This document shows, piece by piece, positions 16,524 through 26,226 of a stretch of 64,000 nucleotides of DNA. Where the stretch lies: contig CP050901.1 in assembly GCA_050916095.1 (NCBI GenBank), positions 1,302,001 through 1,366,000 of the forward strand, in the 5' to 3' direction. The translations under genes were made by a program, and so were the position numbers. The number at the start of each line of letters is the position of its first letter. The first letter of the stretch is position 1. The notes beneath the pieces were generated by a model, which saw only the letters and a program-made list of their open reading frames with translations, searched no databases and was not told the origin of the DNA. The stretch is from JANPCX01 sp050916095. GTDB lineage: Bacteria; Pseudomonadota; Gammaproteobacteria; Burkholderiales; Burkholderiaceae_C.

Positions 16524-19454
16524 TTACTCGTAAGCCGACATCGGTACGCAAGCGCAAAACAAATTGCGGTCGCCATACACGTTGTCCACACGACCCACGG
16601 GAACCCAGTACTTGCTGCGACGCAGGCTGGCGACGGGGTAGGCTGCTTGCTCGCGTGTGTAGGCATGGGACCACTCGGCAGCCAGCAAGGTTTCTGCCGT
16701 GTGGGGTGCCGCTTTGAGCGGGTTGTCGGCTTGCGGCCAATGACCGTTCTCGACTTGTCGAATCTCTTCGCGTATGGCGATCATGGCTTCGATGAAGCGG
16801 TCCAACTCGACCAGGGGTTCGCTCTCGGTGGGCTCGACCATCAAGGTGCCCGCCACCGGGAAACTCAGTGTGGGTGCATGAAAACCGTAGTCGATCAGCC
16901 GCTTGGCCACGTCTTCCGCGCTGATGCCTTGTGCGCCGCCTGTGCTTTCCTTCAAGGGACGCAAGTCCAGGATGCACTCGTGGGCGACACCACCGCCTTG
17001 CAGCTGGGCCGATCCGCCGGAATAAAGCACCGGGTAGTGCGGGGCCAGCTTGGCTGCGATGTAGTTGGCACTCAAGATGGCAATTTCGGTGGCCGATTGC
17101 AGGCCATCAGCACCCATCATGCGGCAGTACATCCAACTGATGGGCAACACGGCCGCATTGCCCAGCGGTGCCGCCGAAATCGCGCCCACTTGGTGGCTGG
17201 TTGCAGGCGACAGTTCGGTGTTTTGGCCGGTCTGGTAGCTGCGGTGTGTGGGCAGGTAAGGGACCAAATCAGCCACCACCGCCACGGGGCCAACGCCCGG
17301 TCCGCCGCCACCGTGAGGAATGCAAAAAGTTTTGTGCAAGTTCAGGTGGCTGACGTCGCCACCAAACTCACCCGGCGCGGCCACGCCCACCAAGGCATTC
17401 ATGTTGGCACCGTCCACATACACACGGCCGCCGTGCTGGTGCACCAGCGCACAAAGTTCTTTGACTCGCACTTCAAACACGCCGTGTGTAGAGGGGTAGG
17501 TGATCATCACCGCCGCCAGATTGGCGCTGTGCAACTCGCATTTGGCGCGCAGATCATCCATGTCGACATTGCCTTGTGAATCGCACTTCACCACCACCAC
17601 GGTCATGCCCACCATTTGGGCGGAAGCGGGGTTGGTGCCGTGAGCCGATTCGGGAATCAGGCAAACATTGCGCTGCGCCTGACCGCGGGCCTCATGGTAG
17701 GCCTTGATGACAAGCAAGCCCGCGTACTCGCCTTGTGAGCCTGCATTGGGCTGCAAGCTGACGCCGCTGTAGCCAGTGGCTTGGCAAAGCCAAGCTTCGA
17801 GCTGTTGACGCAGCAAGTCGTAGCCTTGCAATTGATCGGCTGGGGCGAAAGGATGGATGTTGGCGAACTCCGGCCAGGTGATGGGAATCATCTCGCTGCT
17901 GGCATTGAGCTTCATCGTGCAGGAACCCAACGGAATCATGCAGCGGTCCAGCGCAAGATCTTTATCGGAAAGGCTGCGGATGTAGCGCAGCATTTCGGTT
18001 TCGCTGTGGTGAGTGTTGAACACGGGGTGGGTGAGGAAGCTGCCGGTGCGTGCCAAGCTCGGAGGCAATAAATTGGCCACGCCTTTTTCAAAGTCCTCGA
18101 AACTCGGTAGCACTTGGCCGAGGCCAAAGAGTTTCCACAGGGCACGAACGTCGTCGCGGGTGGTGGTTTCGTCCAGGGTAATACCGACAGACGTCGGGGA
18201 CGCCCGGCGCAGGTTGTAGCAGCGTTCAGTTGCGGCTTGGAGCAACGCTTCAGTTCCCCGGGAGGTGTTGACTTCCAAGGTATCAAACGCCTCTTCATGA
18301 ACCAGGCTGCGGCCCAGTTGTTTGAGGCCCTGCGCCAAGATGGTGGTGTAGCTGGCCACCCGCTGCGCAATGCGCTTCAATCCATTCGCCCCATGGTAGA
18401 CGGCATACATGCTGGCCACTACTGCAGGCAGCACCTGCGCCGTGCAAATGTTCGACGTGGCTTTTTCGCGGCGTATGTGTTGCTCGCGGGTTTGTAGGGC
18501 CAATCGAAAAGCAGGCTTGCCATGTGCATCCACACTCACGCCCACCAAACGGCCCGGCATGGAGCGTTTGAATTCATCGCGTGTGGCCATGTAGGCCGCA
18601 TGCGGACCCCCATTGCCCATAGGCATGCCAAAACGCTGGGTGTTGCCCACCACAATGTCCGCGCCCAATTCGCCAGGGGGCGTGAGCAAGGTCAAGGCGA
18701 GCAAGTCAGCGGCCATGATGACCAGGCCACCGCGGGCTTTGTATTGCGTGATCCAGTCGCGGTAGTCGCGCACATGGCCATTGACGCCGGGGTACTGGAG
18801 CAGCAGCGCAAAGCTGTCGTTGTGCATTGCCTCGTCGCCAGTACAAACCCGAACCTCAATGCCCAGCGGCTTTGCTCGGGTTTGGATCACTTCCAGCGTC
18901 TGCGGCAACACGTCATCCGCCACATAAAACACCTGCGACTTCGTTTTGCCCACGCGCAGCGCCAGGGTCATGGCCTCTGCCGCAGAGGTGGCTTCGTCCA
19001 ACATCGACGCGCCGGCAATCGGCATGGCGGTCAAGTCACACACCATGGTTTGGAAATTCACCAGGGCTTCCAAACGACCTTGGGAAATTTCAGCCTGGTA
19101 GGGCGTGTAGGCGGTGTACCACGCCGGGTTCTCCAAAATGTTGCGCAGGATGACGCCCGGCGTGTGCGTGCCGTGGTAACCCTGGCCAATGAAACTCTTG
19201 AGCACCTTGTTTTTCTGCGCGATGGATTTCAACTCCGCCAGTGCCTGGGCCTCAGTGAGTGCGGTCGGCAGTTGCATGGGCGTTTGGCGGGCGATGGAGC
19301 GCGGCACGATGGCTTCGATCAAGGCACGGCGCGAAGCAGCACCAATGGCGGAAAGCATCAGGTGCTCGTCCTGCTCGGAAATGCCGATGTGGCGGGCGAC
19401 GAATTCGCTTTGGTCTTCGAGTTCGGCCAAAGACTTGTGGGCAGACATCAACAT
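16524..19454 (-). CDS. gcvP: Glycine dehydrogenase (decarboxylating), P protein
   Basis: A 976-residue full-length PLP enzyme of the glycine cleavage system. It decarboxylates glycine and passes the aminomethyl group to lipoyl-GcvH. The C-terminal half carries SHLNLHKTFCIPHGGGGPG near residue 707, where Lys in HKT binds PLP, and the N-terminal half is the usual degenerate homologous domain. It starts at ATG 19454 (an in-frame ATG at 19448 is possible), 31 bp after gcvH. It lies between gcvH and sdaA in one leftward operon. Confidence 0.96.
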   Translation of the reverse strand: MLMSAHKSLAELEDQSEFVARHIGISEQDEHLMLSAIGAASRRALIEAIVPRSIARQTPMQLPTALTEAQALAELKSIAQKNKVLKSFIGQGYHGTHTPGVILRNILENPAWYTAYTPYQAEISQGRLEALVNFQTMVCDLTAMPIAGASMLDEATSAAEAMTLALRVGKTKSQVFYVADDVLPQTLEVIQTRAKPLGIEVRVCTGDEAMHNDSFALLLQYPGVNGHVRDYRDWITQYKARGGLVIMAADLLALTLLTPPGELGADIVVGNTQRFGMPMGNGGPHAAYMATRDEFKRSMPGRLVGVSVDAHGKPAFRLALQTREQHIRREKATSNICTAQVLPAVVASMYAVYHGANGLKRIAQRVASYTTILAQGLKQLGRSLVHEEAFDTLEVNTSRGTEALLQAATERCYNLRRASPTSVGITLDETTTRDDVRALWKLFGLGQVLPSFEDFEKGVANLLPPSLARTGSFLTHPVFNTHHSETEMLRYIRSLSDKDLALDRCMIPLGSCTMKLNASSEMIPITWPEFANIHPFAPADQLQGYDLLRQQLEAWLCQATGYSGVSLQPNAGSQGEYAGLLVIKAYHEARGQAQRNVCLIPESAHGTNPASAQMVGMTVVVVKCDSQGNVDMDDLRAKCELHSANLAAVMITYPSTHGVFEVRVKELCALVHQHGGRVYVDGANMNALVGVAAPGEFGGDVSHLNLHKTFCIPHGGGGPGVGPVAVVADLVPYLPTHRSYQTGQNTELSPATSHQVGAISAAPLGNAAVLPISWMYCRMMGADGLQSATEIAILSANYIAAKLAPHYPVLYSGGSAQLQGGGVAHECILDLRPLKESTGGAQGISAEDVAKRLIDYGFHAPTLSFPVAGTLMVEPTESEPLVELDRFIEAMIAIREEIRQVENGHWPQADNPLKAAPHTAETLLAAEWSHAYTREQAAYPVASLRRSKYWVPVGRVDNVYGDRNLFCACVPMSAYE

Positions 19455-19485
19455 GGGTGGCTCGCGCGTTAGATTGAACGGATGA

Positions 19486-19860
19486 TCAGCTGTTGCTGGC
19501 GTGGGTGGCGTAGGCGGTTTCGTCCATCAAGCCCACCAGCTCTTGCGCATCGGCAAGCTTGACTTTGAAGAACCAGCCCGTGTTCAGCGGGTCGCTGTTG
19601 GCCAGCGCAGGGTCGGCGCGTAAGGCTTCGTTCACGGCCACCACCTCACCGGTGACGGGCATGTAAATGTCAGCTGCCGCTTTTACCGACTCCACCACAC
19701 CGGCCACTTCGCCTTTCTTGAACGTGGCGCCCACAGCTGGCAAGTCCACAAAGACCACATCACCCAGCGCATCTTGGGCGTGCACAGTGATGCCGACGAT
19801 GGCGGCGCTGGTGTCAGTGGTGTTGATCCATTCGTGGTCGGCGGTGTAGAGGGTGCTCAT
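19486..19860 (-). CDS. gcvH: Glycine cleavage system H protein
   Basis: A 124-residue lipoyl carrier protein. The lipoylated lysine is Lys60 within GVVESVKAAADIYMPVTGEV, the conserved H-protein hairpin. It shuttles the methylamine intermediate between the P, T and L proteins. It sits 64 bp downstream of gcvT and 31 bp upstream of gcvP. Confidence 0.96.
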   Translation of the reverse strand: MSTLYTADHEWINTTDTSAAIVGITVHAQDALGDVVFVDLPAVGATFKKGEVAGVVESVKAAADIYMPVTGEVVAVNEALRADPALANSDPLNTGWFFKVKLADAQELVGLMDETAYATHASNS

Positions 19861-19924
19861 GGTGCTGTCCTGAGGGTTGAAGTGAGGATTGAAAAATTGC
19901 GGAAATGGTTGTGGCTGGATGAAT

Positions 19925-21070
19925 TCAGCCGCGGTAGTAGCGGTTGGGTGTGAAGGGCATGGCGGTGACCGTCATCGGCAATTTTTTGCCACGCACCTCG
20001 GCCCAGACGGTTTGTCCGACAACGGCTTTCGTGGTGGGTAAATAGGCCATGGCAATCACTTGATTGACGGTAGGCGCCAAGGTGCCACTTGTCACGGTGC
20101 CGAGTGGCTGCCCCGCCGCATCAACCAGTGGCGCTCCTTCACGAACTGGCGCACGTTCTTGGCCGACCAGCCCCACGCGTTTGCGAGAGGGGCCGCGAAG
20201 CAGTTGACCATTGATGACATCGGCCCCGGGGAAACCACCGGCACGGGCGCCGCCGACACGTCGAACTTTTTGAATTGCCCAGGTCAAGGCTGCCTCCACC
20301 GGTGTGGTCTCGGTGTTGATGTCGTGGCCATACAAACACAAACCCGCCTCAAGTCGAAGGGTGTCGCGTGCGCCGAGGCCCGCAGGTTTGACCTCAGCTT
20401 GCTCAAGCAGCGCGCGCGCCAAAATTTCCGCTTGGTCGTGAGCCACAGAAATTTCAAACCCATCTTCGCCGGTGTAACCCGAGCGGGTCACAAAACATTC
20501 GCAGCCAGCCAGTTTCAGATGGGTGCCCGTCATGAAGGTGAGGGCGGCGGCTTGAGGGTTGAGGCGTGCCAAGGCTCGAACGGCCAATGGCCCTTGAAGC
20601 GCCAGCAAGGCCCGATCGGCTAGGGATTGCACCAGACAGCGGCCGCCAATATGGCGAATCAGGTGTTCGGTATCAGCCACTTTGCACCCGGCGTTGACCA
20701 CCACGAACAGGTCGTCTTCGCGACGCGTGATCATGAGGTCGTCCAGCAGCCCGCCATTTTCGTTGGTGAAGAAACCGTAGCGCTGTTTGCCCACCGCCAA
20801 ATCGACGACGTCAACGGGCACCAAGGATTCGAGCGCCGATGCAGCCTCGCTACCAAGCAGGCGCAACTGGCCCATGTGGGACACATCGAACAAAGCGGCT
20901 GAGTCGCGGCATTGTTTGTGCTCGGCCATGATCCCGCTCGGGTATTGAACCGGCATGTCGTAACCGGCGAAGGGCACCATGCGGGCACCTAACTCCAGGT
21001 GCAGCTTGTGCAGCGGGGTTTTGAGCAGATTGCTTGGGCTGATTGAGCTGGGCGCGCTTGCGTCGGACAT
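19925..21070 (-). CDS. gcvT: Glycine cleavage system T protein (aminomethyltransferase)
   Basis: A 381-residue tetrahydrofolate-dependent aminomethyltransferase. Diagnostic segments are KTPLHKLHLELGARMVPFAG near the start, FDVSHMGQLRL, and RSGYTGEDGFEISV in the middle, ending in the C-terminal beta-barrel domain. It releases ammonia and forms methylene-tetrahydrofolate. The ATG at 21070 has a GGAG ribosome-binding site; the frame continues 22 codons further upstream but without family similarity. It is the first gene after the glycine riboswitch. Confidence 0.95.
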   Translation of the reverse strand: MSDASAPSSISPSNLLKTPLHKLHLELGARMVPFAGYDMPVQYPSGIMAEHKQCRDSAALFDVSHMGQLRLLGSEAASALESLVPVDVVDLAVGKQRYGFFTNENGGLLDDLMITRREDDLFVVVNAGCKVADTEHLIRHIGGRCLVQSLADRALLALQGPLAVRALARLNPQAAALTFMTGTHLKLAGCECFVTRSGYTGEDGFEISVAHDQAEILARALLEQAEVKPAGLGARDTLRLEAGLCLYGHDINTETTPVEAALTWAIQKVRRVGGARAGGFPGADVINGQLLRGPSRKRVGLVGQERAPVREGAPLVDAAGQPLGTVTSGTLAPTVNQVIAMAYLPTTKAVVGQTVWAEVRGKKLPMTVTAMPFTPNRYYRG

Positions 21071-21142
21071 GCGGAAATCTCCAGGGGCATTCACTGAACC
21101 AACGTGGTCCTTCACCAAAGGTGATGGGTCACGCAAGGGAAG

Positions 21143-21391
21143 CCCTCTGCTGTCCGCTTTACCTGAGAGATTGATCGTTCAAACCAAGTCTGAACAACTT
21201 GCCCCTTCGGTGGGCCTGCTCTTCGTTTGACGCCGAGCGGGCCTCTCTCCAGCGAGGAACACCTGCCGATACTTTATCGGCGAGCGTTTTTGTCAGTCCT
21301 TTTGCCTGAGCGTTCGCGGTCAAGTCACAACCCCTGCGCCTTCGGCGGTGGGCATTGGTGTGCAACGACCACTCTCTCCTGACGGCTGGAG
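21143..21391 (-). promoter_or_regulatory. Tandem glycine riboswitch upstream of gcvT
   Basis: Two aptamer-like units occur on the minus strand. The first (about 21391-21296) has GGAGAGAG, the CCGCCGAAGGCGCAG core and CTCAGGCAAAAGGACTGAC. The second (about 21275-21143) has CTGGAGAGAG, CACCGAAGGGGCAA and TCTCAGGTAAAGCGGACAG. These are the conserved glycine-riboswitch features, and the tandem arrangement is the classical one. In this position it normally switches the operon on when glycine is abundant. Confidence 0.93.
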
Positions 21392-21410
21392 TGTAACAGT
21401 GACGCGGTCG

Positions 21411-21887
21411 TGTTTGGAGTGTGTGCTATCAGAGTCTGTAACCAATCAGCTGCGTGATGCGCTCGCGTCGATCAGTCGCAAGAGCAACTGCCGGGAAGGC
21501 AAGCGAAGCGACGTTTCGCGCCGCGAAGGGGCTAGTACTACGACACAGAGATAACGAAACATGAAAGCGCATCCTCGCACCTATGGCAGCGTTGCAAATC
21601 CGCGCGATACTCTTTTATCGCTGTGGTTTGCGCCTTGCCATACGCACGAAGCAGCACTTTCATCTTGTTCCGTTATCTCTGTGTCGCAGTACTAGAGCCC
21701 GTGGGTAAGCCTGAAAGTTGGGCGGCTGTACGGCAAGCGATTCGCCGCATAGCACGAGGCGATGGACGAAATCATCGACTGGTTGACGTTCTACAACCAT
21801 CGCTGGCTTCACTCTACGCTGGGCTACATCTGCCCAGTGAAATATGAAGAAAACTGGTACGCGAACCGTGTTAAACCAGCCCCGTAA
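21411..21887 (+). pseudogene. IS3-family transposase OrfB remnant, split by a MITE
   Basis: Two fragments of an integrase C-terminus flank the MITE at 21536-21691. The left part (about 21440-21530) keeps the SRKSNC motif equivalent to SRRGNCWDN. The right part (about 21705-21887) reads SLKVGRLYGKRFAA, an in-frame TAG, then DEIIDWLTFYNHRWLHSTLG and YEENWYANRVKPAP with a stop at 21885-21887. This is the conserved end of IS3-group OrfB. Stops and frameshifts make it non-functional. No terminal repeats are visible. Confidence 0.8.
21536..21691. mobile_element. MITE, 156 bp, CTAG-flanked (copy 1)
   Basis: Terminal inverted repeats start TACTACGACACAGAGATAAC and end with TATCTCTGTGTCGCAGTA. Perfect CTAG target repeats flank it (21532-21535, 21692-21695). 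It is almost identical to the copy at 59486-59641 and shares a core, GCGTTGCAAATCCGCGCGAT, with the element at 61784. It has no coding capacity. Confidence 0.9.
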
Positions 21888-22200
21888 CCGAGTGGCTGTG
21901 AACTGCGTCGGACAGGCGCAAGGTCAGTGCGGTGTGAGCGACAAGATCGCCGCAACTCTCTGGCCGTTCATGCGTCTTTGCGCCCTTGCGATGACAGGGC
22001 AACTGCCGGACATAGGCTAAATTGCCCACCCGTTGGTAATAAAAAGTGTCTTTCGTTACTTGTTAGTAATGCCGCACTCACTTTTCCAAGGGGCAGTGAC
22101 GGATTGTCTGTATCTTTCGTTACATCCCAGGGAAAAAATACTGAACATTTGTGTTCCCATACCAGCCAACAACTAACCGCAGGTTTGGGGGCGTAGCAGC
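21888..22200. other. Intergenic region upstream of the fused lipoprotein gene
   Basis: No gene seen. An 11-base direct repeat tctttcgttac occurs at 22049-22059 and 22113-22123 and could be a regulator site. The left end (21888-21990) is probably residual IS sequence. There is no clear ribosome-binding site immediately before the ATG at 22201. Confidence 0.4.
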
Positions 22201-25200
22201 ATGAACTCCGTTGAACGAAGAGAATTTTTGCGTCGTTTAGGCGTGCTGTTTGGCGGTGTCGCCGCTACCGCATGCGGCGGTAGCGGGTCAGGAGAAGCTG
22301 GTGGGGTTGGTGCCAACGCCACACCAGTTTCTGCTGGTCCGGCGGTCACCGCAGGCGGTGGGGCTGCGCCCACAGTGACAGCCCCTGCGCCGATCACTGC
22401 CGTGTCATCGCCTGCGGTCACTCCTGCAACAGCCACTGCTCCTTTGGCGGATGCCGCGCCCGTCAATACCGGCAGCACCAGCGCAAATTCACTGCCTGCT
22501 CCCGCCGCTTCAGCGGCTCCCTCGCCCAACCGCCTCGTACCTTCACCTGCCACGGCCCCTGTGTCGACAGAGAGTAGGCCACCTAGCATGCCAGCGCCTG
22601 CGCCTGCGCCGATTGGCGCGATGCAATTCAGCCTGGTCAGCCCGCTGACCAACACCCTGACACCCTTCACGCTGGGTTTTGCGTTCCGTGCGGGTGATGT
22701 TGCGTCTGGGCAAACGGTGGTCAGCCCGGACGTGCCCCGCTTGCAAGTGGTTGCCAAAAACCGCTGGCCCGATGGCTCGCTCAAATTCGCCGTGGTGTCT
22801 GGTTTGGCCTCCATGAGTGCCAATGCCCCGCTCACCGTGCGGCTGTCCCCCGTCGCTTCTGCTGGTGGCGCTTCTGCACTGACCTTGGCTGAACTCAAGG
22901 CCACAGGCATCACCGCCGCCGTCACCGCCAGTGCTTTCGGTGAGGCCTCTTGGGCTGCGGCCGACTGGGATGCGCCATTCAAACAGTGGGTCAGCGGGCC
23001 CGAGATGTCCTCATGGCTTTATCGCAAGCCCATCGGCAGCGACGCCCATTTGGTGGCGTGGCTCGAAGTGCGCCTTTACGCCGGTGGTGCGGTGGAGGTT
23101 TTGCCCTGGATAGAAAACGGCTACCTGATGGTGCCAGGCCCGACCAGCAAAGCCGCCACCTATGGGTTCACCCTGGGCGGCACGTCACGTTTCAATGCGG
23201 CCATTGATTTACCCAACCACTGCCGCACGCCATTGGTCAGCGGGGCCAGCACCTCGTTTTGGTTGGGAGCAGACCCCCAGGTCACGCCCAAGCACGACAC
23301 CGGCTACCTGCAATCCACCGCCCTGGTCCCTTCCTACCGCGCCAAAGTGGCACCCGATGCCGCACGGGTGTTGGGCCTGCCCAGCACCTACACCCCTTTG
23401 CAGCAGGGCAACATGCCCACCGGCATGGGTGGGGCGGGTTACCACGGCTCCATCGGTTTGTTGCCCGAGTGGGATGTGCTCTACCTCACCACCACCAGTG
23501 CCCGCGCCTACAACGGTTTGATCTTCAACGCCTACAGCGCCGGGCGTTACGGCATTCACTTTCGCGACGAAAAAACACAACGACCGCTGCGCTTTTCAAG
23601 CTATCCCAATTTAGTGGTGGGTGGCGGCAGCAAGATCAACGACAACGGTGCCTCCACCACCAACAGCTTCACGCCAGCCTCCACCGGCACGCCGCCAGCC
23701 ACCTGGGCGTTCACCCACCATCCCTCGGTTGGCTTCATGGCTTACCTGGTGACGGGTCGCTGGTACTTCATGGAAGAGTTGCAATTCGCCGCCACCTTGC
23801 ACTTTTTGAAGACCACCGACTGGCGACGCAAATTCACCCAAGGTGTGATGGAAACCCAGGCCAACACCACACGCGGCATCGCCTGGATCATCCGCACCTT
23901 GGCGCAAGTGGCTTGCATCACCCCGGACGACGACACACCGCTGCGAGACGAGTTCCTCGCCTCCTTGCAAGCCAACATTGACTGGAACCATGCGCTCTAT
24001 GTGGCGCAGCCCAACAACCCCTTTGGCTGGGCCGAGCCCTACAGCGACTACTCCGGCGCGGGCAACAACGTTTACTTCGAGGCCACCTGGCAGCAAGACT
24101 TTTACACCGCCGTGTTCGGCTACATGAAAGCCATGCAGCCTGCGGTGTCCGCTGCCAGTCGCACCAAGCTGGACGAGTTTTTTGCCTGGAAGGCCCGCAG
24201 CATCGTGGGCCGTTTGGGCGGCACCGGGCCCAACGAACACCCCTTTTATGAAGCGGCTCCCTACACCATTGCGGTGGCCCCCACCGACAAGCCCGACTTC
24301 CTCAAAGGCACCGGCCCCTGGTTCACGGACTGGGGTGCGGTTTACAAAGCACAAACCGAAGTCCCCAACCCACCGGGCACGGGTGATCAACTGCGAGGCG
24401 GTTACTTTCCCGAGGCCACCAGCTACTGGGGCAATTTGCAGCCTGCGATTGCCTATGCGGTGCAGCATCGGGTGCCCGGGGCGCTGGAGGCCTACCAGCG
24501 TTTGACCTCGGCCAGCAACTGGTCGCGCCTGGCCAACAACTTCAACACCAACCCGGTTTGGAGTGTCATGCCGAGTAATTTGGTCTCTGTGGTTGGCGCA
24601 CCAGTCCCTCCGATTATTTCGGCCACGCCAACCCCGACAGCCCCTCCAAATACCTCAGTCGCCCCGGCCACTCCAGGCACTTCATCTGGCGCTGTTCCTG
24701 CGGCACAGCCTGCAATGGCTGTGCCCGCTGCACCCCCTGTTCCGTCTTGGGCCGCAGGTGTGCCAGTGGACACCTGGACGACACTGCCGGGCACTGCTTT
24801 CACGCCTTGGGCCAAAGCCAATATTCCGGCCGGTGCTTACTACGGCACTGCACCGTTTGAATCTATCGTCAATGCTTTTTGCGACCCTGCGAACGATCCT
24901 GGGTTTGGTGCGCAGTACTTCTTTGGTGGTGGTCATGGTGATGGGAGCTGCAATGCAGTGTGCAAATTCGACCATCAGACATTGAAATGGTCACTGGTTG
25001 GGCAGCCGACCCCACCGTCAACTTACCTCAAAGGTTATCCAACAAACCCTGCTTACCCTTCAGGCAAACCCTTTAACGGCTGGTTTTTGCCCAAGAGTGA
25101 ATTGCCCGATCCGCGTGATGCGGCACATGTCGCCCCCGCGCTGGCGCGTATGTCTACCCACATGTACGCTGCGGCCGCCGTTTTGTTCTCCTCTTCTTCG

Positions 25201-26226
25201 TTTCAAGGCCGTCGCACCTTCGGTGCTGCGTCGGCACTTTGGGTGCTGCTTTTGTCCGCCGTGGGAGCACCAGCCTGGGCGCAAGCCGCGTCCACCAAAC
25301 CAGTGCAGCGGCCTATTTTTGTGCTCAATTCGCTGGATGCCAACATCAGCGTCATCGACCCTGTGACCTTCACCCACATCAAGAAGGTGCCCACAGGAAA
25401 AGAGCCGCACCACCTGTATTTGACGCCCGACGAAAAATCCCTGGTCGTGGCCAATGCTTTGGGCGACTCCCTCACATTTTTGGACCCGACCACAGGGGAT
25501 GTGCAGCGTGTGGTGTCGGGCATTCCCGATCCCTACCACCTGCGGTTCTCGCCCGACATGAAGTGGTTTGTGACGGCGGCCAATCGTTTGAACCACATCG
25601 ACGTCTACCGCTGGGAGCCAACAGACGCCAAGATGCCCTTGAAGCTCGCCGCACGCATTCCCGCCTCGCGTACACCGAGCCACATGGTCATTGACTCGCG
25701 CAGCACTGTGGTCTACACCACCTTGCAAGACAGCGATGAGCTGATCGCCATTGACCTCGTCACCCAAAAGCCACGTTGGACAGTACCTGTCGGAAAAATG
25801 CCAGCGGACGTGTACTTGACTGCCGACGACAGGTTGTTGCTGATTGGACTCACGGGCGACAAGTTCGTGGAGGTTTATGACGTGATGCAGACGCCAGCAC
25901 GTTTAATCAAACGCATCGAAACCGGTGCCGGGGCCCACGCGTTTCGCGCCGTGGGTGACAAGCAGCATGTGTTTGTGAGCAACCGCGTAGCCAATACCAT
26001 CAGCAAAATCGACACCCAAAAATTGACAGTCTTGGAGAGTTACCCCGCACCTGGCGGGCCCGACTGCATGGAGATGTTGTCTGACGGCAAAACCTTGCTC
26101 GTGACCTCCCGTTGGGCACGCAAGCTCACCTTCATTGACACCCAGCAAAAGAAGGTGCTGCGCCAAGTGCCGGTAGGCCGCTCGCCCCACGGGGTGTGGA
26201 CGCTGGACCATGCGCCGCGTTTGTAG
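22201..26226 (+). CDS. Giant fused ORF: Tat lipoprotein with RIFT-barrel-like/kelch-like regions joined to a YncE-like beta-propeller protein
   Basis: A 1,341-residue frame that looks like two genes fused. Residues 1-26 (ERREFLRRLG...ATAC) form a twin-arginine signal with lipobox cysteine. Residues 30-140 are an Ala/Pro/Ser/Thr-rich linker, and 140-790 resemble secreted RIFT-barrel (PcRGLX/YetA-like) proteins. A second low-complexity linker is followed at about 850-985 by the start of a galactose-oxidase/kelch-like domain (QYFFGGGHGDGSCN). This breaks off at about residue 990. A buried signal-peptide-like stretch (about 1000-1030, LWVLLLSAVGAPAWAQA) and a complete YVTN/YncE-type propeller (VLNSLDANISVIDP...) follow. 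The C-terminal part may also be translated separately, for example from ATG 25150. The last 17 bp overlap the deacetylase gene. Confidence 0.75.
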   Translation: MNSVERREFLRRLGVLFGGVAATACGGSGSGEAGGVGANATPVSAGPAVTAGGGAAPTVTAPAPITAVSSPAVTPATATAPLADAAPVNTGSTSANSLPAPAASAAPSPNRLVPSPATAPVSTESRPPSMPAPAPAPIGAMQFSLVSPLTNTLTPFTLGFAFRAGDVASGQTVVSPDVPRLQVVAKNRWPDGSLKFAVVSGLASMSANAPLTVRLSPVASAGGASALTLAELKATGITAAVTASAFGEASWAAADWDAPFKQWVSGPEMSSWLYRKPIGSDAHLVAWLEVRLYAGGAVEVLPWIENGYLMVPGPTSKAATYGFTLGGTSRFNAAIDLPNHCRTPLVSGASTSFWLGADPQVTPKHDTGYLQSTALVPSYRAKVAPDAARVLGLPSTYTPLQQGNMPTGMGGAGYHGSIGLLPEWDVLYLTTTSARAYNGLIFNAYSAGRYGIHFRDEKTQRPLRFSSYPNLVVGGGSKINDNGASTTNSFTPASTGTPPATWAFTHHPSVGFMAYLVTGRWYFMEELQFAATLHFLKTTDWRRKFTQGVMETQANTTRGIAWIIRTLAQVACITPDDDTPLRDEFLASLQANIDWNHALYVAQPNNPFGWAEPYSDYSGAGNNVYFEATWQQDFYTAVFGYMKAMQPAVSAASRTKLDEFFAWKARSIVGRLGGTGPNEHPFYEAAPYTIAVAPTDKPDFLKGTGPWFTDWGAVYKAQTEVPNPPGTGDQLRGGYFPEATSYWGNLQPAIAYAVQHRVPGALEAYQRLTSASNWSRLANNFNTNPVWSVMPSNLVSVVGAPVPPIISATPTPTAPPNTSVAPATPGTSSGAVPAAQPAMAVPAAPPVPSWAAGVPVDTWTTLPGTAFTPWAKANIPAGAYYGTAPFESIVNAFCDPANDPGFGAQYFFGGGHGDGSCNAVCKFDHQTLKWSLVGQPTPPSTYLKGYPTNPAYPSGKPFNGWFLPKSELPDPRDAAHVAPALARMSTHMYAAAAVLFSSSSFQGRRTFGAASALWVLLLSAVGAPAWAQAASTKPVQRPIFVLNSLDANISVIDPVTFTHIKKVPTGKEPHHLYLTPDEKSLVVANALGDSLTFLDPTTGDVQRVVSGIPDPYHLRFSPDMKWFVTAANRLNHIDVYRWEPTDAKMPLKLAARIPASRTPSHMVIDSRSTVVYTTLQDSDELIAIDLVTQKPRWTVPVGKMPADVYLTADDRLLLIGLTGDKFVEVYDVMQTPARLIKRIETGAGAHAFRAVGDKQHVFVSNRVANTISKIDTQKLTVLESYPAPGGPDCMEMLSDGKTLLVTSRWARKLTFIDTQQKKVLRQVPVGRSPHGVWTLDHAPRL

